Below, piece by piece: positions 23,795 through 24,722 of a DNA stretch of 24,722 bases. Positions within the stretch are counted from its first letter, which is position 1. Each line of letters starts with the position of its first letter. This DNA comes from an uncultured Clostridia bacterium (lineage in GTDB: Bacteria > Bacillota > Clostridia > UMGS1883). The position numbers and the translations under genes were made by a program. The DNA is taken from contig CAKSNY010000034.1 of assembly GCA_934476455.1 (NCBI GenBank), forward strand, positions 1 to 24,722. The letters are read 5' to 3'. The notes below the pieces were generated by a model. That model saw only the letters and a program-made list of their open reading frames with translations, was not told the origin of the DNA and ran no database searches.

Positions 23795-24722
23795 TCACTT
23801 GTAAACAAACGTCGGCACACTTACCTCTACCCAGGTGTCACCCTCATATTTTCTTTGTTTTTGGTTTCTTAAATCTTTTATAGTATAGCCCAGCATATCC
23901 GTCGTCCTAACCCTTGTGTACCCTTCATACTCAAATTCTATTCTCGGATGAAACAGCATTTTGCTGCCGGTACCGGTAACCTCAAATGCCGGATGCTGTT
24001 CCGTATAAATATAACTTTGGTCAGCCTTCTTAATTTTTAGCGCCCAACCGGTTTGATCCGGAAATTTAACTTTAAGCCATACATTATTATAGTTACCGTT
24101 TGAAAGAACGCCTTTAATTTTAAGATAGTTTTCTGCGTTTTCTGTAAAATCTCCGTGGGCATCAATCACTTTAAACCTTTTTGTTTCCTTGCCAAGTGTC
24201 TCGACTCCGTCTGCTTTTATTTTTCCTTCTCCGTATATATAACTCCATACATGCTTCTTTGTATTCTTATTACGTCTTAAAACCGCAATATTTCCGGCAA
24301 ATGTTATGCCATACGCCGTACGTTCTTTTGTGTCATTGCTTATGTAAATAATATCTTCATTTTCACCTAAATCAACAACAGCTGCTATACACATTGGATC
24401 CTGACTTGTCGGCTCAATCCATTTTACGGCTTTGACCTTTTCGTTCTGCCCCTTTTTAGAGGTTTCATATATTGCTCCGTACCGTGTTGTATCATTAGAA
24501 TTAACTTTACTTCGTCTGTAAAAATGCCACCCCGGATAATCGTATTCACTGCTTTTATTCCCCATCGTTTCGCGATATGACGGATATGAAGAGAAGAAAA
24601 GTTCATTGCCTTTTATCCCGTTCATATAAATATGAAGTGATGTTCCGCTTTCCTTGCCTGTCCACTTAAAATCAAAATCATTTTCACCGCTTGCTGTCTT
24701 CGGACTTGTGATGTATTCTCTG
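23795..24722 (-). CDS. C-terminal part of a possible heparinase II/III-like lyase (5' end beyond window)
   Basis: The open frame runs to the right edge without a start that looks real: it continues above the ATG at 24625 (REYITSPKTASGENDF, then DFKWTGKESGTSLHIY). About 309 residues are visible, strongly beta-rich with many aromatic and charged strands (YPGWHFYRRSK, IAAVVDLGENEDIIYIS, KKHVWSYIYGEG, GWALKIKKADQSYIY). That is what the C-terminal sheet domain of heparinase II/III-type polysaccharide lyases looks like, but no catalytic residue is in view. Position directly upstream of GH88, 34 bp apart, supports a lyase. Another large carbohydrate-active enzyme is possible. Any signal peptide would be outside the window. 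Confidence 0.45.
   Translation of the reverse strand, partial: REYITSPKTASGENDFDFKWTGKESGTSLHIYMNGIKGNELFFSSYPSYRETMGNKSSEYDYPGWHFYRRSKVNSNDTTRYGAIYETSKKGQNEKVKAVKWIEPTSQDPMCIAAVVDLGENEDIIYISNDTKERTAYGITFAGNIAVLRRNKNTKKHVWSYIYGEGKIKADGVETLGKETKRFKVIDAHGDFTENAENYLKIKGVLSNGNYNNVWLKVKFPDQTGWALKIKKADQSYIYTEQHPAFEVTGTGSKMLFHPRIEFEYEGYTRVRTTDMLGYTIKDLRNQKQRKYEGDTWVEVSVPTFVYK

Noticed and set aside
1..24722. CRISPR arrays, tRNA/rRNA genes, riboswitches
   Set aside because: No regularly spaced repeats, no cloverleaf-like segments and no leader long enough for a known riboswitch were noticed.

Overview
The window looks like a piece of a chromosome from a low-GC Gram-positive anaerobe (Bacillota, probably Clostridia). 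The grounds are AT-rich DNA, strong GGAGG-type ribosome binding sites, occasional TTG and GTG starts, and gut-Clostridia-like carbohydrate families. Almost everything is on the minus strand. Apart from pieces at both edges, it reads as one large glycan-catabolism locus split in two by a short plus-strand regulatory island.

Block A (minus, from 9088 down through position 1) starts at a well-formed promoter near 9125-9153. In transcription order it encodes an unclassified TIM-barrel hydrolase-like protein, a SIS-domain protein, a ribokinase-family (PfkB) sugar kinase, a second SIS-domain protein, an unrecognised 230-residue protein, a Gfo/Idh/MocA oxidoreductase and an M14-type zinc peptidase. 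After a gap with a possible second promoter come an SGNH/GDSL esterase, a deletion scar, and a GH89-like alpha-N-acetylglucosaminidase that runs off the left edge. The scar joins the first 33 codons of a PIG-L-type deacetylase to the last 21 codons of a second oxidoreductase.

The regulatory island (9089-10807, plus) has an intact cupin-AraC regulator divergent from block A. Between the two promoters lies a pair of identical 9-bp boxes exactly 21 bp apart, a good candidate AraC operator. Downstream is a 5'-truncated remnant of a larger AraC regulator, next to a sequence resembling an insertion-sequence end. A 435-bp stretch with no intact gene follows, containing a perfect 13-bp-stem hairpin.

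Block B (minus, from beyond 24722 down to 11243) is a tightly spaced run. It encodes the C-terminal part of a possible polysaccharide lyase (heparinase II/III-like), a GH88 unsaturated glucuronyl hydrolase, a GH123 (DUF4091) beta-N-acetylgalactosaminidase-like protein, a 934-residue DUF6259-like putative hydrolase, a GH1 beta-glycosidase, a GNAT acetyltransferase, a GH20 beta-hexosaminidase and an 819-residue unclassified glycosidase-like protein.

Taken together (inference), the locus would break down oligosaccharides rich in N-acetylhexosamines and uronic acid, with lyase-generated unsaturated uronate ends removed by GH88. None of the complete hydrolases shows a signal peptide, and no transporter or extracellular binding protein is in the window. 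Breakdown therefore appears cytoplasmic and would depend on an importer encoded elsewhere. The SIS/PfkB/SIS and oxidoreductase genes would then process the released sugars. The substrate is not determined by the sequence alone.
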